The notes beneath the pieces are model-generated. The model made no database searches. It saw nothing but the letters and a program-made list of their open reading frames with translations, and was not told the DNA's origin. Source: Actinomycetes bacterium (GTDB taxonomy: Bacteria; Actinomycetota; Acidimicrobiia; Acidimicrobiales; RAAP-2). Taken from it: a stretch of DNA of 19,423 nt. Location: contig JAJYWG010000113.1 in NCBI GenBank assembly GCA_021791615.1, positions 1 to 19,423 of the forward strand, given 5' to 3'. Each line of letters opens with the position of its first letter. The first letter of the stretch is position 1. Position numbers and translations under genes: made by a program. Shown in pieces: positions 1-7,153 of the stretch.

Positions 1-1
1 G

Positions 2-112
2 ATGACGACACCCCCCCCTCATGAGCCGACCGAGGCGGGGAATCGGGGGGCGAGGACCCCTCGCCGCATGGTGACTGGCAGAGGCCACTCCGGGGGCGAT
101 GTGACCGGGTGA
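2..112 (+). CDS. Possible C-terminal end of an upstream gene, or a 36-residue small ORF
   Basis: A frame is open from the left edge to a TGA at 110-112. An ATG at 2-4 could start a 36-residue peptide beginning MTTPPPHEPTEAG, rich in Pro, Gly and Arg. The frame may equally continue from beyond the window, so this could be the tail of an upstream gene of the mobile element. There is no family signature. It ends 78 bp before the primase start, on the same strand, so it could belong to one transcript with it. The call rests only on the open frame, and in GC-rich DNA that is weak evidence. Confidence 0.25.
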   Translation: MTTPPPHEPTEAGNRGARTPRRMVTGRGHSGGDVTG

Positions 113-190
113 CTGACATGTAGGGGTGCTCGCCCTCCCCGCCCTCCTCACAGATATCGGCGACAACGCCGACCCAACGGGAGGTGCGAC

Positions 191-1960
191 ATGGGAATGA
201 TAAGTGAAGCGAAGGCCCGGCACTCGCTGGCCGAGGTGGCCCGGCGGACCGGCATTCCGGTACCCGAGGGAGCAACCGGGGACGTGAAGGTGCAGTGCCC
301 GATGCCATACCCAGATACCGATGGCGAAGTTCCACCAGCCAACGCGAAGCGGGCAATGCTGCTGCACCTGGACGATGGCATGTGGTACTGCTTCGCGTGT
401 GCTGGGCGAGGGATGCCGGCGACCGGTGATGTCATCCAATGGGTGCAGAACTTGGAGTCGTGCTCCGTCCCGGATGCGGTGGCCAAGCTGGACAGCGGGT
501 CAGCGATCAAGAACCACTGGCCGCCCCATCCATCCGGCCACCCCCCACACCATGTCCCTGTGTCACGCAGGAACTCGTCCGAGGCACCGGACTTGGAGCG
601 CACGAGTCGGGAACGCGTGCTGGAAGTGATCGACATTTCGTGGCGCTACTACAGCGGCGGACGGCGGCACACCAAGGGTGGGGAGTACCTGGATGGCCGG
701 GGCATCGACGTGTCTGTCCTGGAGGATCACACGGGGCGACCCGAAATTGGGCATACCCCGGAGGACCCACGAGCCTTTCTGATGCACATGGTCGACCGCG
801 ATGTGACCGACGATGAATTGGTCGACGCTGGGCTCGTGTACCGCTGGCCGTCGGGAGGCGTCACCGCCTTCTTTCGCAACCGCTGCCTCATCCCATGCCG
901 GAACGATGACGGCAACGTCGTTGGGTACTTCGGTCGCGATGTTTCGGGGAAACGAATCCACGATAAGTACGTCAACCCGAGCCGAACCCTCGTGTACACA
1001 AAGTCAATCAACATGTACCGTCCGTTACCTTGGCCGATCACACCCCATGGCCAAGTGATTGTCGTCGAAGGCACGCTTGACGCCTTGGCAATCTCGATTT
1101 CCGCCATCAAAGAAAGGGTGCAAGATACATTCTGCCCGGTCACCCAGTCGGGCAAATCGCTCTCTGATGTCCAGCTCGACAAGGTGCTCGCTAAGACCCC
1201 AAAGCCCCCCGTGGTGGCCTTCGACGGGGACGATGCCGGTCGCGCGGCGAACATCACGCTGGCCCGACGTATCATCGAGCGGGGGCGAGAGTGCGTAGTC
1301 ACCGACCTGCCCGACGGCATGGACTCGGTCGAGTACCTGGGCGAGTACGGCGCAGAGGGGCTGGCTGCGTGGACCCGCTGGGGGGCGCTGAAGGCTGACG
1401 GTGAGTCCATTCGGCCGGTGTACGGTCCGGCGTTCGTCGTGTCCCAGACCTGGCGCACCGAGTTCGCAAAGGCGATGGAAGCGTCCGAGGATGACAACGT
1501 GGACTGGGCCGAGTTGCTGGCCAAGGTCGAAGAGAAAGGGGTGCGAATGCGAGCGCAGCTTCCAGCATCGGCCCACGTTCGCTACGACACGCAGGCCGCC
1601 AAGGTGCTGGCCCCCAACGTGGCCTTCGAGGCGGTCCGCTTCGTCAAAGAGCAACTCGATGAGAGTCTCGACGAGGTGGAGTCGACAGACCCCGCAGTCG
1701 CTGCGAGGGCACGGGCTACGGCCGTAGCGGACAGGAGCCGGAAGTGGTTGTCCCGGTTCCCCAAGGCCGACATTGCCAAGGTGGAGCCGGTGCTGTCGGC
1801 CGAACTGGTCCGGGCGGCAGGTGACGACCCGGAGATGGCGGCGCTCTTGCCCGAGGCTGTCGAGAACTTCAGCAAGAAGCCGCGCCAGGCCCACCAGCTG
1901 ACCGAGATGGGGCACTGGGAGCCACCGCTCATCGAGCCGCCGGAAGCTATCGGGATGTAG
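191..1960 (+). CDS. Phage/mobile-element DNA primase (CHC2-like zinc finger plus Toprim), 589 aa
   Basis: Primases of this type make RNA primers for replication of a phage, satellite or integrative element. The N-terminus (residues 36-83) looks like a CHC2 zinc finger: C36, then the C67-F-A-C70 knuckle after HLDDGMWY, then a GDVIQWVQ stretch. The usual His four residues after a CPMP-type start is not visible (CPMPYPDTDGE), so H59 or another residue may be the fourth ligand. Residues about 225-260 resemble the region before the Toprim fold (FRNRCLIPCRNDDGNVVGYFGRD). The Toprim core follows, with acidic E293 in VVVEGTLDAL and DGDDAG at 345-350. Residues 400-589 carry no recognised helicase motifs (no Walker A seen), so this is a primase without a fused helicase. 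The ATG at 191 is preceded by GGGAGG six bases upstream, which fixes the start. It converges on the integrase gene, typical of element ends. Confidence 0.85.
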   Translation: MGMISEAKARHSLAEVARRTGIPVPEGATGDVKVQCPMPYPDTDGEVPPANAKRAMLLHLDDGMWYCFACAGRGMPATGDVIQWVQNLESCSVPDAVAKLDSGSAIKNHWPPHPSGHPPHHVPVSRRNSSEAPDLERTSRERVLEVIDISWRYYSGGRRHTKGGEYLDGRGIDVSVLEDHTGRPEIGHTPEDPRAFLMHMVDRDVTDDELVDAGLVYRWPSGGVTAFFRNRCLIPCRNDDGNVVGYFGRDVSGKRIHDKYVNPSRTLVYTKSINMYRPLPWPITPHGQVIVVEGTLDALAISISAIKERVQDTFCPVTQSGKSLSDVQLDKVLAKTPKPPVVAFDGDDAGRAANITLARRIIERGRECVVTDLPDGMDSVEYLGEYGAEGLAAWTRWGALKADGESIRPVYGPAFVVSQTWRTEFAKAMEASEDDNVDWAELLAKVEEKGVRMRAQLPASAHVRYDTQAAKVLAPNVAFEAVRFVKEQLDESLDEVESTDPAVAARARATAVADRSRKWLSRFPKADIAKVEPVLSAELVRAAGDDPEMAALLPEAVENFSKKPRQAHQLTEMGHWEPPLIEPPEAIGM

Positions 1961-1962
1961 GG

Positions 1963-2046
1963 CCCCCCTCTCTGCCAGTCCGACAGGGCTGTGCTCCGTG
2001 GCGTATCGACACGACTCACCCGGCTTCGCCGGGGCAGGGAGGGGGG
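1963..2046. terminator. Candidate bidirectional terminator between primase and integrase
   Basis: The 86-bp gap between the two convergent stop codons holds a long inverted repeat. The arm at 1963-1976 (CCCCCCTCTCTGCC) pairs with 2033-2046 (GGCAGGGAGGGGGG) with a single G-U wobble. Nested inside is a tight hairpin at 2019-2033, CCCGGC-TTC-GCCGGG. There is no T-tract, as is common for GC-rich actinobacteria. Its symmetry suits termination from both sides, but this is inference. Confidence 0.5.
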
Positions 2047-3216
2047 CTACGTGGCGTCCTTCGCCCGGCGGAGGGAGTTTCCCAACGCGGCAGCCAGCTC
2101 TCGATCCCGTTGCGCAAGTGCGTGGCTGTACACCCGCAGCGTGACGCTGGAGTCCCGGTGCCCGAGCCGCCCGGCCACCGTCACAGCGTCGCTCCCGGAG
2201 GCGATCCCCTGGGTTGCAGCGAAGTGTCGGAGGGCGTGCAGGTGGGTGTCGACTCCGGCCTTCTTAGCCGTGCGACGTAGGAACTGGGTGATGGAGTTGG
2301 GTCGGTAAGGCTCTGCCCCGACCGGTGACGTTGACCAGATGAAGCCGTGTTCCAGGACTGCGAGGTCGAGCTGTCCGGCAAGGCCGTCCACCCACTCCCA
2401 CTGACTCCTGAACACGTCGACGGCGACATCGTCCAGGCCGATGTGGCGCTCCTGGTGAGTCTTGGTCGGCTTCTCAGCCCAGCCACCGCCGACCACTTCA
2501 TAGATGGAGCGTGCGATGGTGAGGGTACGCGTTTCCCAGTCGAGATCGGACCACCGGAGAGCGCACAACTCCCCCCGCCGGGCACCGGTAAGAGCGGCGA
2601 TGATGAGCAGGCGGGCGAGACTTGGGTCGGTCTTCTCGGCCTGCGAGACTACCGATAGAACTTCCTCTGGCGATGGAGCAGTGACCGCCGCCGGTCGTAT
2701 CGGAGGAGGACTGGCCCTCTTGCTGACGTTCTGTTCCACGAGGTCCCACCGCTCGGCTTGGTGGAGGGCGGCGCCGATGAGGGCATGTACCCGACGCACG
2801 GTCAGCGCCTTGTTCCCTTTGGCGGTGAGCTTTGCGTAGAGGTGGTCAAGGTGACGGGCCGTGAGCTTCGAGAGCGTTACGTTGCCCAGCTCCGGCTTGA
2901 CGACCACGGTGGCGAGACGCCGGTATTCGCGGATCGTGGTGGGGGACCGGGAGTCCTCGATGCCGGCGATCCACTGGTCGATGAGGTCCCCCAAGGTGGT
3001 GGCCTGTCGCCCCAGCCGCCCGGCCGAGACATCGGACACCATCTTGGCCAGCTCCCGATCAGCAAGGCGACTCCCCGAACCTGCCTTGACTGTCCGTTTG
3101 CCGCGGGTGGTGTCGAGCGTCCTGGTGATCTGTATAGGGGTGCCGTCCGGCCGGTTCCCCACGTACACCCGGAGCTTCCAGACGCCCGGCCGCCGTTCTG
3201 ACTTCGTTCCTCGCAT
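2047..3216 (-). CDS. Tyrosine recombinase/integrase, 389 aa
   Basis: Site-specific recombinase that integrates and excises the mobile element. Domains in order: an N-terminal arm-binding region (about 1-60, with WKLRVYVG and GTPIQITRTLDT), a SAM-like core-binding domain (about 73-160, TLGDLIDQWIAGI to ALHQAERWDLV), and the catalytic domain (about 180-389). The whole catalytic set is visible: R213 in TGARRGEL, K252 in PTKTHQERHIGL, H327 and R330 in HALRH, H353 in RLGHRDSS, and the nucleophile Y363 in RVYSHAL. Length is normal for phage-type integrases, and nothing looks broken. The ATG at 3216 has no clear Shine-Dalgarno. The gene starts 67 bp from the 3' end of tRNA-Arg(CCT), which strongly suggests that tRNA as target. 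No excisionase gene is visible in the window. Confidence 0.95.
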   Translation of the reverse strand: MRGTKSERRPGVWKLRVYVGNRPDGTPIQITRTLDTTRGKRTVKAGSGSRLADRELAKMVSDVSAGRLGRQATTLGDLIDQWIAGIEDSRSPTTIREYRRLATVVVKPELGNVTLSKLTARHLDHLYAKLTAKGNKALTVRRVHALIGAALHQAERWDLVEQNVSKRASPPPIRPAAVTAPSPEEVLSVVSQAEKTDPSLARLLIIAALTGARRGELCALRWSDLDWETRTLTIARSIYEVVGGGWAEKPTKTHQERHIGLDDVAVDVFRSQWEWVDGLAGQLDLAVLEHGFIWSTSPVGAEPYRPNSITQFLRRTAKKAGVDTHLHALRHFAATQGIASGSDAVTVAGRLGHRDSSVTLRVYSHALAQRDRELAAALGNSLRRAKDAT

Positions 3217-3225
3217 GACGCTTGT

Positions 3226-3240
3226 CTAGTCCAATACTAG
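3226..3240 (-). promoter_or_regulatory. Inverted repeat overlapping a -10-like box upstream of the integrase
   Basis: The sequence is a perfect 5-bp inverted repeat, CTAGT-5 nt-ACTAG, 10-24 bp upstream of the integrase start. Read on the minus strand it contains TAGTAT (plus-strand 3234-3239), a good TANNNT -10 box 17 nt before the ATG. A repressor bound here would block the promoter. Nearby DNA (3220-3280) looks AT-richer than its surroundings, as integrase promoter/att regions often are. No clear -35 was found, and the operator role is inference. Confidence 0.35.
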
Positions 3241-3282
3241 TTCGCTGGGCCACTCAACTTATCAGAAACAGCCTCTGAACTG

Positions 3283-3325
3283 CGCCCCCGGCAGGACTCG
3301 AACCTGCGACGCACGGTTTAGGAAA
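3283..3325. other. Probable attachment site (att) in the 3' half of tRNA-Arg
   Basis: Many actinobacterial integrases recombine within the 3' half of a tRNA gene and restore it with an element-borne copy. Here the tRNA is intact and its 3' end faces the integrase, the usual att arrangement. The second copy of this sequence would lie left of the window; I found no duplicate inside it. The exact core cannot be set from one end. Confidence 0.5.
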
Positions 3326-3355
3326 CCGACGCTCTATCCTCTGAGCTACGGGGGC
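3283..3355 (-). tRNA. tRNA-Arg (anticodon CCT)
   Basis: A full cloverleaf folds on the minus strand: acceptor stem GCCCCCG/CGGGGGC, D-stem GCTC/GAGC, anticodon stem with loop TTCCTAA (anticodon CCT at plus positions 3320-3322), T-arm GCAGG-TTCGAGT-CCTGC, and discriminator G. The first anticodon-stem pair is a T-T mismatch. CCA is not encoded. It reads AGG codons, which are rare in such GC-rich genomes; minor-codon tRNAs are frequent integration targets. The integrase lies immediately downstream on the same strand. Confidence 0.93.
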
Positions 3356-4232
3356 AGGGAACTGGAAGGGCCGGCAACGGGCACTGCGCTGCACGAGCCC
3401 GCGCTCTTCCGGCACCTCGGCCATCGTAGATCGAAGGAACGTGCAGCGCGGATGTCTTCTGCACCGTCGGCCGGGGCGTCGCCTTTCGCAGCCACCGTTG
3501 CCGTCCGGTGCGGCCCGACGACGCGGTGCGACCCGACGACGCGGTGCGGCCCGACGACGCGGTGCGACCCGACGACGCGGTGCGACCCGACGACGCGGTG
3601 CGGGCCGCGACGAACCACTCCCCCTCGAACAGCACCTTGCCGTCGATCTCCCCGGCCAACTGGTCGGCGGTGAAGTACCGCTTGTACACCTGGTGGTGCG
3701 ACCCGTCGTTCAGGACGCGCTTCTGCCACTGCTCGGGGTCGATCCCCGGTCGGCGAGCGGAGTCGACCACGACCAGCTCGGTCGCGACGCGCCGCGCCTC
3801 GGTGAGGAACATCCGACGCTCGTCGCTCGGCAGGTGGCCATAGAAGTGACCGGTGAACACCCGACCGAACGAGCGGTCGACGACGGGCAGGTGGAGCGCA
3901 TCGCCGACGACGGCCAGCCCGCGAGGCAGGCGGGACCGCGCGATCGCGACCATCGAGGGGCTCCGATCGATCCCGACGACGAACCCTTCAAGGTGCCTGG
4001 TCAGAAAACCAGTGCCACAGGCCACGTCGAGGGTGCTGAAGGCCGGCAGGCCACCGACCAGCCCCACCAACTCTGCGACCTCGTCCTGCCAGCCGGGTCG
4101 TTCCCGGAGCGCGAACAATCCCTCGCCGCTATACCAATCATCGTACTCGGCGGCTCGCTGTTCGTAGTAGGCGGCCGTCGCCGCGTCGGTCGCGAAGGCT
4201 GGTTTCGGAGGCATGTCGGGCGCAATCTCCAT
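3318..4232 (-). CDS. Class I SAM-dependent methyltransferase with repeat-extended C-terminus, 304 aa
   Basis: Transfers a methyl group from S-adenosylmethionine to an unknown substrate. The Rossmann-type core is clear: motif I LDVACGTGF at 68-76, acidic D89 in VVGIDRS (binds the ribose), GDALHLPV at 110-117, and FTGHFYGHL at 126-134. The fold seems to end near residue 210 (FEGEWFVAAR). After it come five in-frame TASSGR units encoded by an 18-bp minisatellite, then about 60 residues of low-complexity Arg/Ala/Pro sequence. The reading frame ends with a TAA at 3318-3320 that overlaps the anticodon of tRNA-Arg on the same strand. I infer that the native stop was lost, probably with repeat growth. 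Start: ATG at 4232 has no good ribosome site. The in-frame ATG at 4214 has GGAG 12 nt upstream and is an alternative, giving 298 aa. Confidence 0.8.
   Translation of the reverse strand: MEIAPDMPPKPAFATDAATAAYYEQRAAEYDDWYSGEGLFALRERPGWQDEVAELVGLVGGLPAFSTLDVACGTGFLTRHLEGFVVGIDRSPSMVAIARSRLPRGLAVVGDALHLPVVDRSFGRVFTGHFYGHLPSDERRMFLTEARRVATELVVVDSARRPGIDPEQWQKRVLNDGSHHQVYKRYFTADQLAGEIDGKVLFEGEWFVAARTASSGRTASSGRTASSGRTASSGRTASSGRTGRQRWLRKATPRPTVQKTSALHVPSIYDGRGAGRARARAAQCPLPALPVPCPRSSEDRASVS
3507..3596. repeat. 18-bp minisatellite, five copies (plus a decayed sixth)
   Basis: Tandem units GGTGCGRCCCGACGACGC start at 3507, 3525, 3543, 3561 and 3579. They differ only at one base (R) in the order G, A, G, A, A. 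A degenerate partial unit begins at 3597. Because 18 is a multiple of three, the units read open in several frames and create long spurious ORFs on both strands. In the methyltransferase frame each unit encodes six residues, TASSGR. The near identity suggests recent slippage or unequal exchange. Confidence 0.95.
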
Positions 4233-4362
4233 CCTCGCGCCGAGACCCGGTCGGAGGCGCGGGACGCGATCGGTCTCGACACGCTATCCGCCGTGCCTTC
4301 CGAACGCGAGCGATCGCCCCGTGGCGAGCCGGCGCAGCGCACCGGCCCTCCGCCAGATGCGA

Positions 4363-4857
4363 TCAGCCGGCAGCACCTTGGTGACGTTCGTGCAGGCGCC
4401 GCAGCATCGCACGGAGCGAAGCCTCGATCAGGCGATCGTTGTCCTTGGAGATGAACCGGTGCACCCGCCGCTCGAGGACGAGGCGGGAGATCGGGTTGAA
4501 CGCCTCGTAGGTCTCACGGAACGCGACCTTGGTGTGTCCTTCGTCCACCGGCTCCAGCCGGGTCCACCCCGTCGCCCTGGACCACAGGGGCTTGCCGATG
4601 GCGTCGTAGCGCCACGACACCGGGTGGACGGCCTCGGTGATCCACTCCCAGGACTGCCCACGTCCGTGCGACAGCAGGTAGCGGGGCACCGGGAACCGGC
4701 AGTGGCGCACCAGGCCGTTGCCGGTCTCGTCTCCGGGGTGGAGGACGTCGATCGACACCGTGTCGGTGGTCACCCCTCGCCGCATCGGGCGCCACATGAC
4801 CTCCCACACCTCTTCGGCCGTCCCCTCCACCACGAAGTCGAAGCTGTGGTCCTGCAT
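4363..4857 (-). CDS. SRPBCC (START/polyketide cyclase-like) family protein, 164 aa
   Basis: Members of this fold bind hydrophobic ligands in a helix-grip cavity; the ligand here is unknown. The N-terminus HSFDFVVEGTAEEVWEVMW has the typical pattern of a first strand followed by a helix with a Val-Trp pair, and the middle section (WRYDAIGKPLWSRATGWTRL, then KVAFRETYEAFNP) fits the curved sheet. The C-terminal helix (IEASLRAMLRRLHERH) is the long amphipathic helix of the family. Length is typical and there is no signal peptide, so it is probably cytoplasmic. A good ribosome site, GGGGAGG, lies four bases before the ATG at 4857. It is followed on the same strand, 130 bp later, by the methyltransferase and could be co-transcribed with it. 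The nitroreductase is divergent. Confidence 0.75.
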   Translation of the reverse strand: MQDHSFDFVVEGTAEEVWEVMWRPMRRGVTTDTVSIDVLHPGDETGNGLVRHCRFPVPRYLLSHGRGQSWEWITEAVHPVSWRYDAIGKPLWSRATGWTRLEPVDEGHTKVAFRETYEAFNPISRLVLERRVHRFISKDNDRLIEASLRAMLRRLHERHQGAAG

Positions 4858-4964
4858 CGAGCCTCCCCACGACCGGCACCGCGGCGGGTCGCCGTGGACG
4901 ATGCTAAGCCACCAGCCACCGGACCGGGCTATGGTCGAGCACCGAACCGACGACTGCGTCTCTT

Positions 4965-5591
4965 GTGAGCACCGACAACCACCAGCCTGGCCGCGAGCCC
5001 CGCTTCTTCGACGTCGCCCTCGCGCAGCGAGCCGTCCGGGAGTTCTCCGACCGCCCCGTCACCGACCAGCAGGTCGAGGCGTGCCTCCAGGCCGCGACCC
5101 ATGCGCCCAGCGCCGAGAACCGCCAGCCGTGGATCTTCGTCGTCGTGCGCGACGCCTCCCTCCGGGGCGCACTGGCCGAGCTCACCCGACGGGCCTGGCT
5201 CGACGGTGCGAGGGAGCACTCGGTCGGGAGGCTCCCCGAACGCCTCCTCGACGAGGTCGACCGGGGAGCGCGGAGCGGGATCGGGACCGCTCCGGTGATC
5301 GTGGTGGCCTGCGGCGACACCGGCCTGGGGCTGGAGCAGACCCTCGCCGCCTCTGTCTACCCCGCCGTCCAGAACGTGCTCCTGGCGGCCGGTGCCCTCG
5401 GCCTCGGTTCCGCGATGACCACGCTGGCCACCCGCTACCCAGACGAGCTGCGCCACCTGCTGGGGCTCCCGCCCACGGCGCGCCCGATGGCGGTCGTTCC
5501 CATCGGCTGGCCCAAGCGCCCTCCGGGCCCACCCCGCCGCCTCCCCCTCGCCGATCGGGTGCACCGGGATCAGTACGGCCATCCCTGGTAG
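4965..5591 (+). CDS. Nitroreductase family (FMN-dependent oxidoreductase), 208 aa
   Basis: Flavoenzymes of this family reduce nitro groups, quinones or enones, or act in special pathways; the substrate here cannot be read from sequence. The N-terminal FMN-phosphate motif is visible in QRAVREFSDRPV, followed by the family block ATHAPSAENRQPWIFVVV (about 44-61), which contributes flavin and dimer contacts. The C-terminal half has the usual AASVYPAVQNVLLAAGALGLGSAMTT helix (about 128-153), which packs on the flavin, then RPMAVVPIGWP. Length fits the family. The start is a GTG at 4965 with no clear Shine-Dalgarno. There is an in-frame limit nearby, so the start is probably within a few codons. 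It is divergent from the SRPBCC gene with a 107-bp gap. A weak hairpin (TCGGG/CCCGA, 5593-5610) directly after the stop may end transcription. Confidence 0.85.
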   Translation: MSTDNHQPGREPRFFDVALAQRAVREFSDRPVTDQQVEACLQAATHAPSAENRQPWIFVVVRDASLRGALAELTRRAWLDGAREHSVGRLPERLLDEVDRGARSGIGTAPVIVVACGDTGLGLEQTLAASVYPAVQNVLLAAGALGLGSAMTTLATRYPDELRHLLGLPPTARPMAVVPIGWPKRPPGPPRRLPLADRVHRDQYGHPW

Positions 5592-5712
5592 GTCGGGTTG
5601 GTCACCCCGACGCCGATGCAAGCTGCCGGTGGAGCTCGGCCCGGATCGGACGCAGCCCACCCCGGTAGCCTTGAGGACGGCGATCGGTGCGCGCCGGGTG
5701 TCCGGTCGCCTC

Positions 5713-5719
5713 GGAGGTG
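5713..5719 (+). promoter_or_regulatory. Shine-Dalgarno GGAGGTG that sets a TTG start
   Basis: GGAGG lies at 5713-5717, seven bases before an in-frame TTG at 5725. No upstream in-frame start (for example GTG at 5629) has a comparable site, and the residues between them do not resemble the amidohydrolase fold. This favours the rare TTG start. Confidence 0.6.
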
Positions 5720-5724
5720 GTGCG

Positions 5725-7119
5725 TTGGTCCAGGCTCGCAGGAGCACCGGGCAGGCAGTGGAGCCGGGTCCGTCACGTCCCTACGTGGTGGTGTCCGCCG
5801 ATGCCCATGCCGCGCCCGACGATCTGGCCCACTTCCTCTCGTACGTCGACCCGGCGCAGCGTGAGGCGGTGGCCGCGTTCGGCGACCTCTCGTCGCTCGC
5901 GATCTCGATGTTCGGGGGTGTGGACCCGGGCGAGACCGACGAGGAGGACCCCGTCCGGGCCGTCGCAATCCGGCGGCTGGCCGGCATGGGAGTCGACACC
6001 GCGGCGGCCGCCGAATGGCTCGCCGCGTACAGCAGCGACTGGGTGGTGCCCGGGGACGGGAACGGTCGCCGGCTCGCTGTGTTGGAAGACCAAGGCGTCC
6101 ATGCCGAGGTGGTCTTCCCCGGGCCGGTCCTGGCGGGAGGGATCTCGCCGGCCATGTACCTGGGTGGCCACGCGTCCACCGGCCTGGATGCGGTCTGGCC
6201 CGCGCTGCACGCCTACGACCGCTGGCTGGCCGACTTCTGCGCCGCCGCGCCGGGGCGCCGGGCTGGCGTGCTCCCGATCGACTTGCACGATCTTGACCGG
6301 GCGATCGACGAGATGACGTGGGCCCGCGAGCAGGGGATCTTCGGGGGGATCATGTTGCCGGCCATGTCGGTGCGCTCGGGGCTGCCCGGGTACGCCGATG
6401 CCTACTACGAGCGGCTTTGGAGTGCGTGCGAGGACTTGGGGATGGTGGTGAACCTCCACACCGGCGCCTCGGGGTCGGCCACCGACACCAAGTTCCTCTA
6501 CGACGACGAGCACGGTGGGATGCTCGGGCTCTTCGAGGTATTCGTCTTCACCCGGCGGCCCCTGTGGTTCATGATCTTCGGCGGCGTGTTCGACCGCCAC
6601 CCGGACCTCAAGGTCGCCGTCACGGAGAACGGCGTGCAATGGCTGCCGTCGCTCGTGCGCGACATGGAGTCGTTCTTCGACACCCACGGCGGCGCACCGA
6701 TCCGCTCGTACCTTCGCCTCCGACCCGGTGAGTACGTCGAACGCAACGTCTGGCTGGGAGGCTCGCTCATGAAGCGCTACGAAGCCGAGATGCGAGACGA
6801 GATCGGCGTCGGCCGGATCATGTGGGGATCGGACTACCCGCATCTCGAGGGTGCCGCTCCGGTCCATCGGCTCGTGCTCCAGCACGTCTTCGGCGGGCTG
6901 CCCGAAGACGACGTACGGGCGATGCTGGGCTCGAACGCCGTGGAGCTTTACGGTTTCGACGGTGCCAAGCTCCAGGCCGTCGCCGATCGGGTGGGCCCCA
7001 CCGTCGCCGACCTGGCCGAACCGATCGGTGTGGACGACATCCCCAAGACGTTCAGCTGGAGCCTGGCCCGGCCGGTGCCGCTCGCCGTCGCTGCCGGTGG
7101 CGAGGACCGCAGCACGTAG
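5725..7119 (+). CDS. Metal-dependent amidohydrolase (amidohydrolase_2/ACMSD-like), 464 aa
   Basis: TIM-barrel hydrolase or decarboxylase of the COG2159 type; substrate unknown. From the TTG start, metal-binding candidates are D26 and H28 in VSADAHAAP (D-x-H instead of the H-x-H of classical amidohydrolases, as is common in this subfamily), H245 in NLHTGASG, the histidine in FDRHPDLKVAVTENG, and D370 in WGSDYPHLEG near the C-terminus. The block ENGVQWLPSLVRDME is typical of proteins in this family found in actinobacteria. The frame stays open upstream to a GTG at 5629 (496 aa), but that extension looks like a non-coding leader, and the GGAGG site favours 5725. No signal peptide, so likely cytoplasmic. 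It converges on the lipoprotein gene with a 34-bp gap. Confidence 0.85.
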   Translation: MVQARRSTGQAVEPGPSRPYVVVSADAHAAPDDLAHFLSYVDPAQREAVAAFGDLSSLAISMFGGVDPGETDEEDPVRAVAIRRLAGMGVDTAAAAEWLAAYSSDWVVPGDGNGRRLAVLEDQGVHAEVVFPGPVLAGGISPAMYLGGHASTGLDAVWPALHAYDRWLADFCAAAPGRRAGVLPIDLHDLDRAIDEMTWAREQGIFGGIMLPAMSVRSGLPGYADAYYERLWSACEDLGMVVNLHTGASGSATDTKFLYDDEHGGMLGLFEVFVFTRRPLWFMIFGGVFDRHPDLKVAVTENGVQWLPSLVRDMESFFDTHGGAPIRSYLRLRPGEYVERNVWLGGSLMKRYEAEMRDEIGVGRIMWGSDYPHLEGAAPVHRLVLQHVFGGLPEDDVRAMLGSNAVELYGFDGAKLQAVADRVGPTVADLAEPIGVDDIPKTFSWSLARPVPLAVAAGGEDRST

Positions 7120-7153
7120 GACGCATTGCGATCTCCCGCCGGCGAGTTGCGGA

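Noticed and set aside
1..190. A second copy of the tRNA-Arg 3' end marking the other end of the element
   Set aside because: No stretch matching 3283-3325 was found in the left part of the window; the other junction must lie outside it.
3507..3604. Short direct repeats as a CRISPR array
   Set aside because: The units are directly tandem with no spacers and no cas genes nearby.
3441..4454. 337-codon plus-strand frame over the minisatellite
   Set aside because: It is kept open by the 18-bp repeats and lies opposite the methyltransferase, which shows the SAM-binding motifs.
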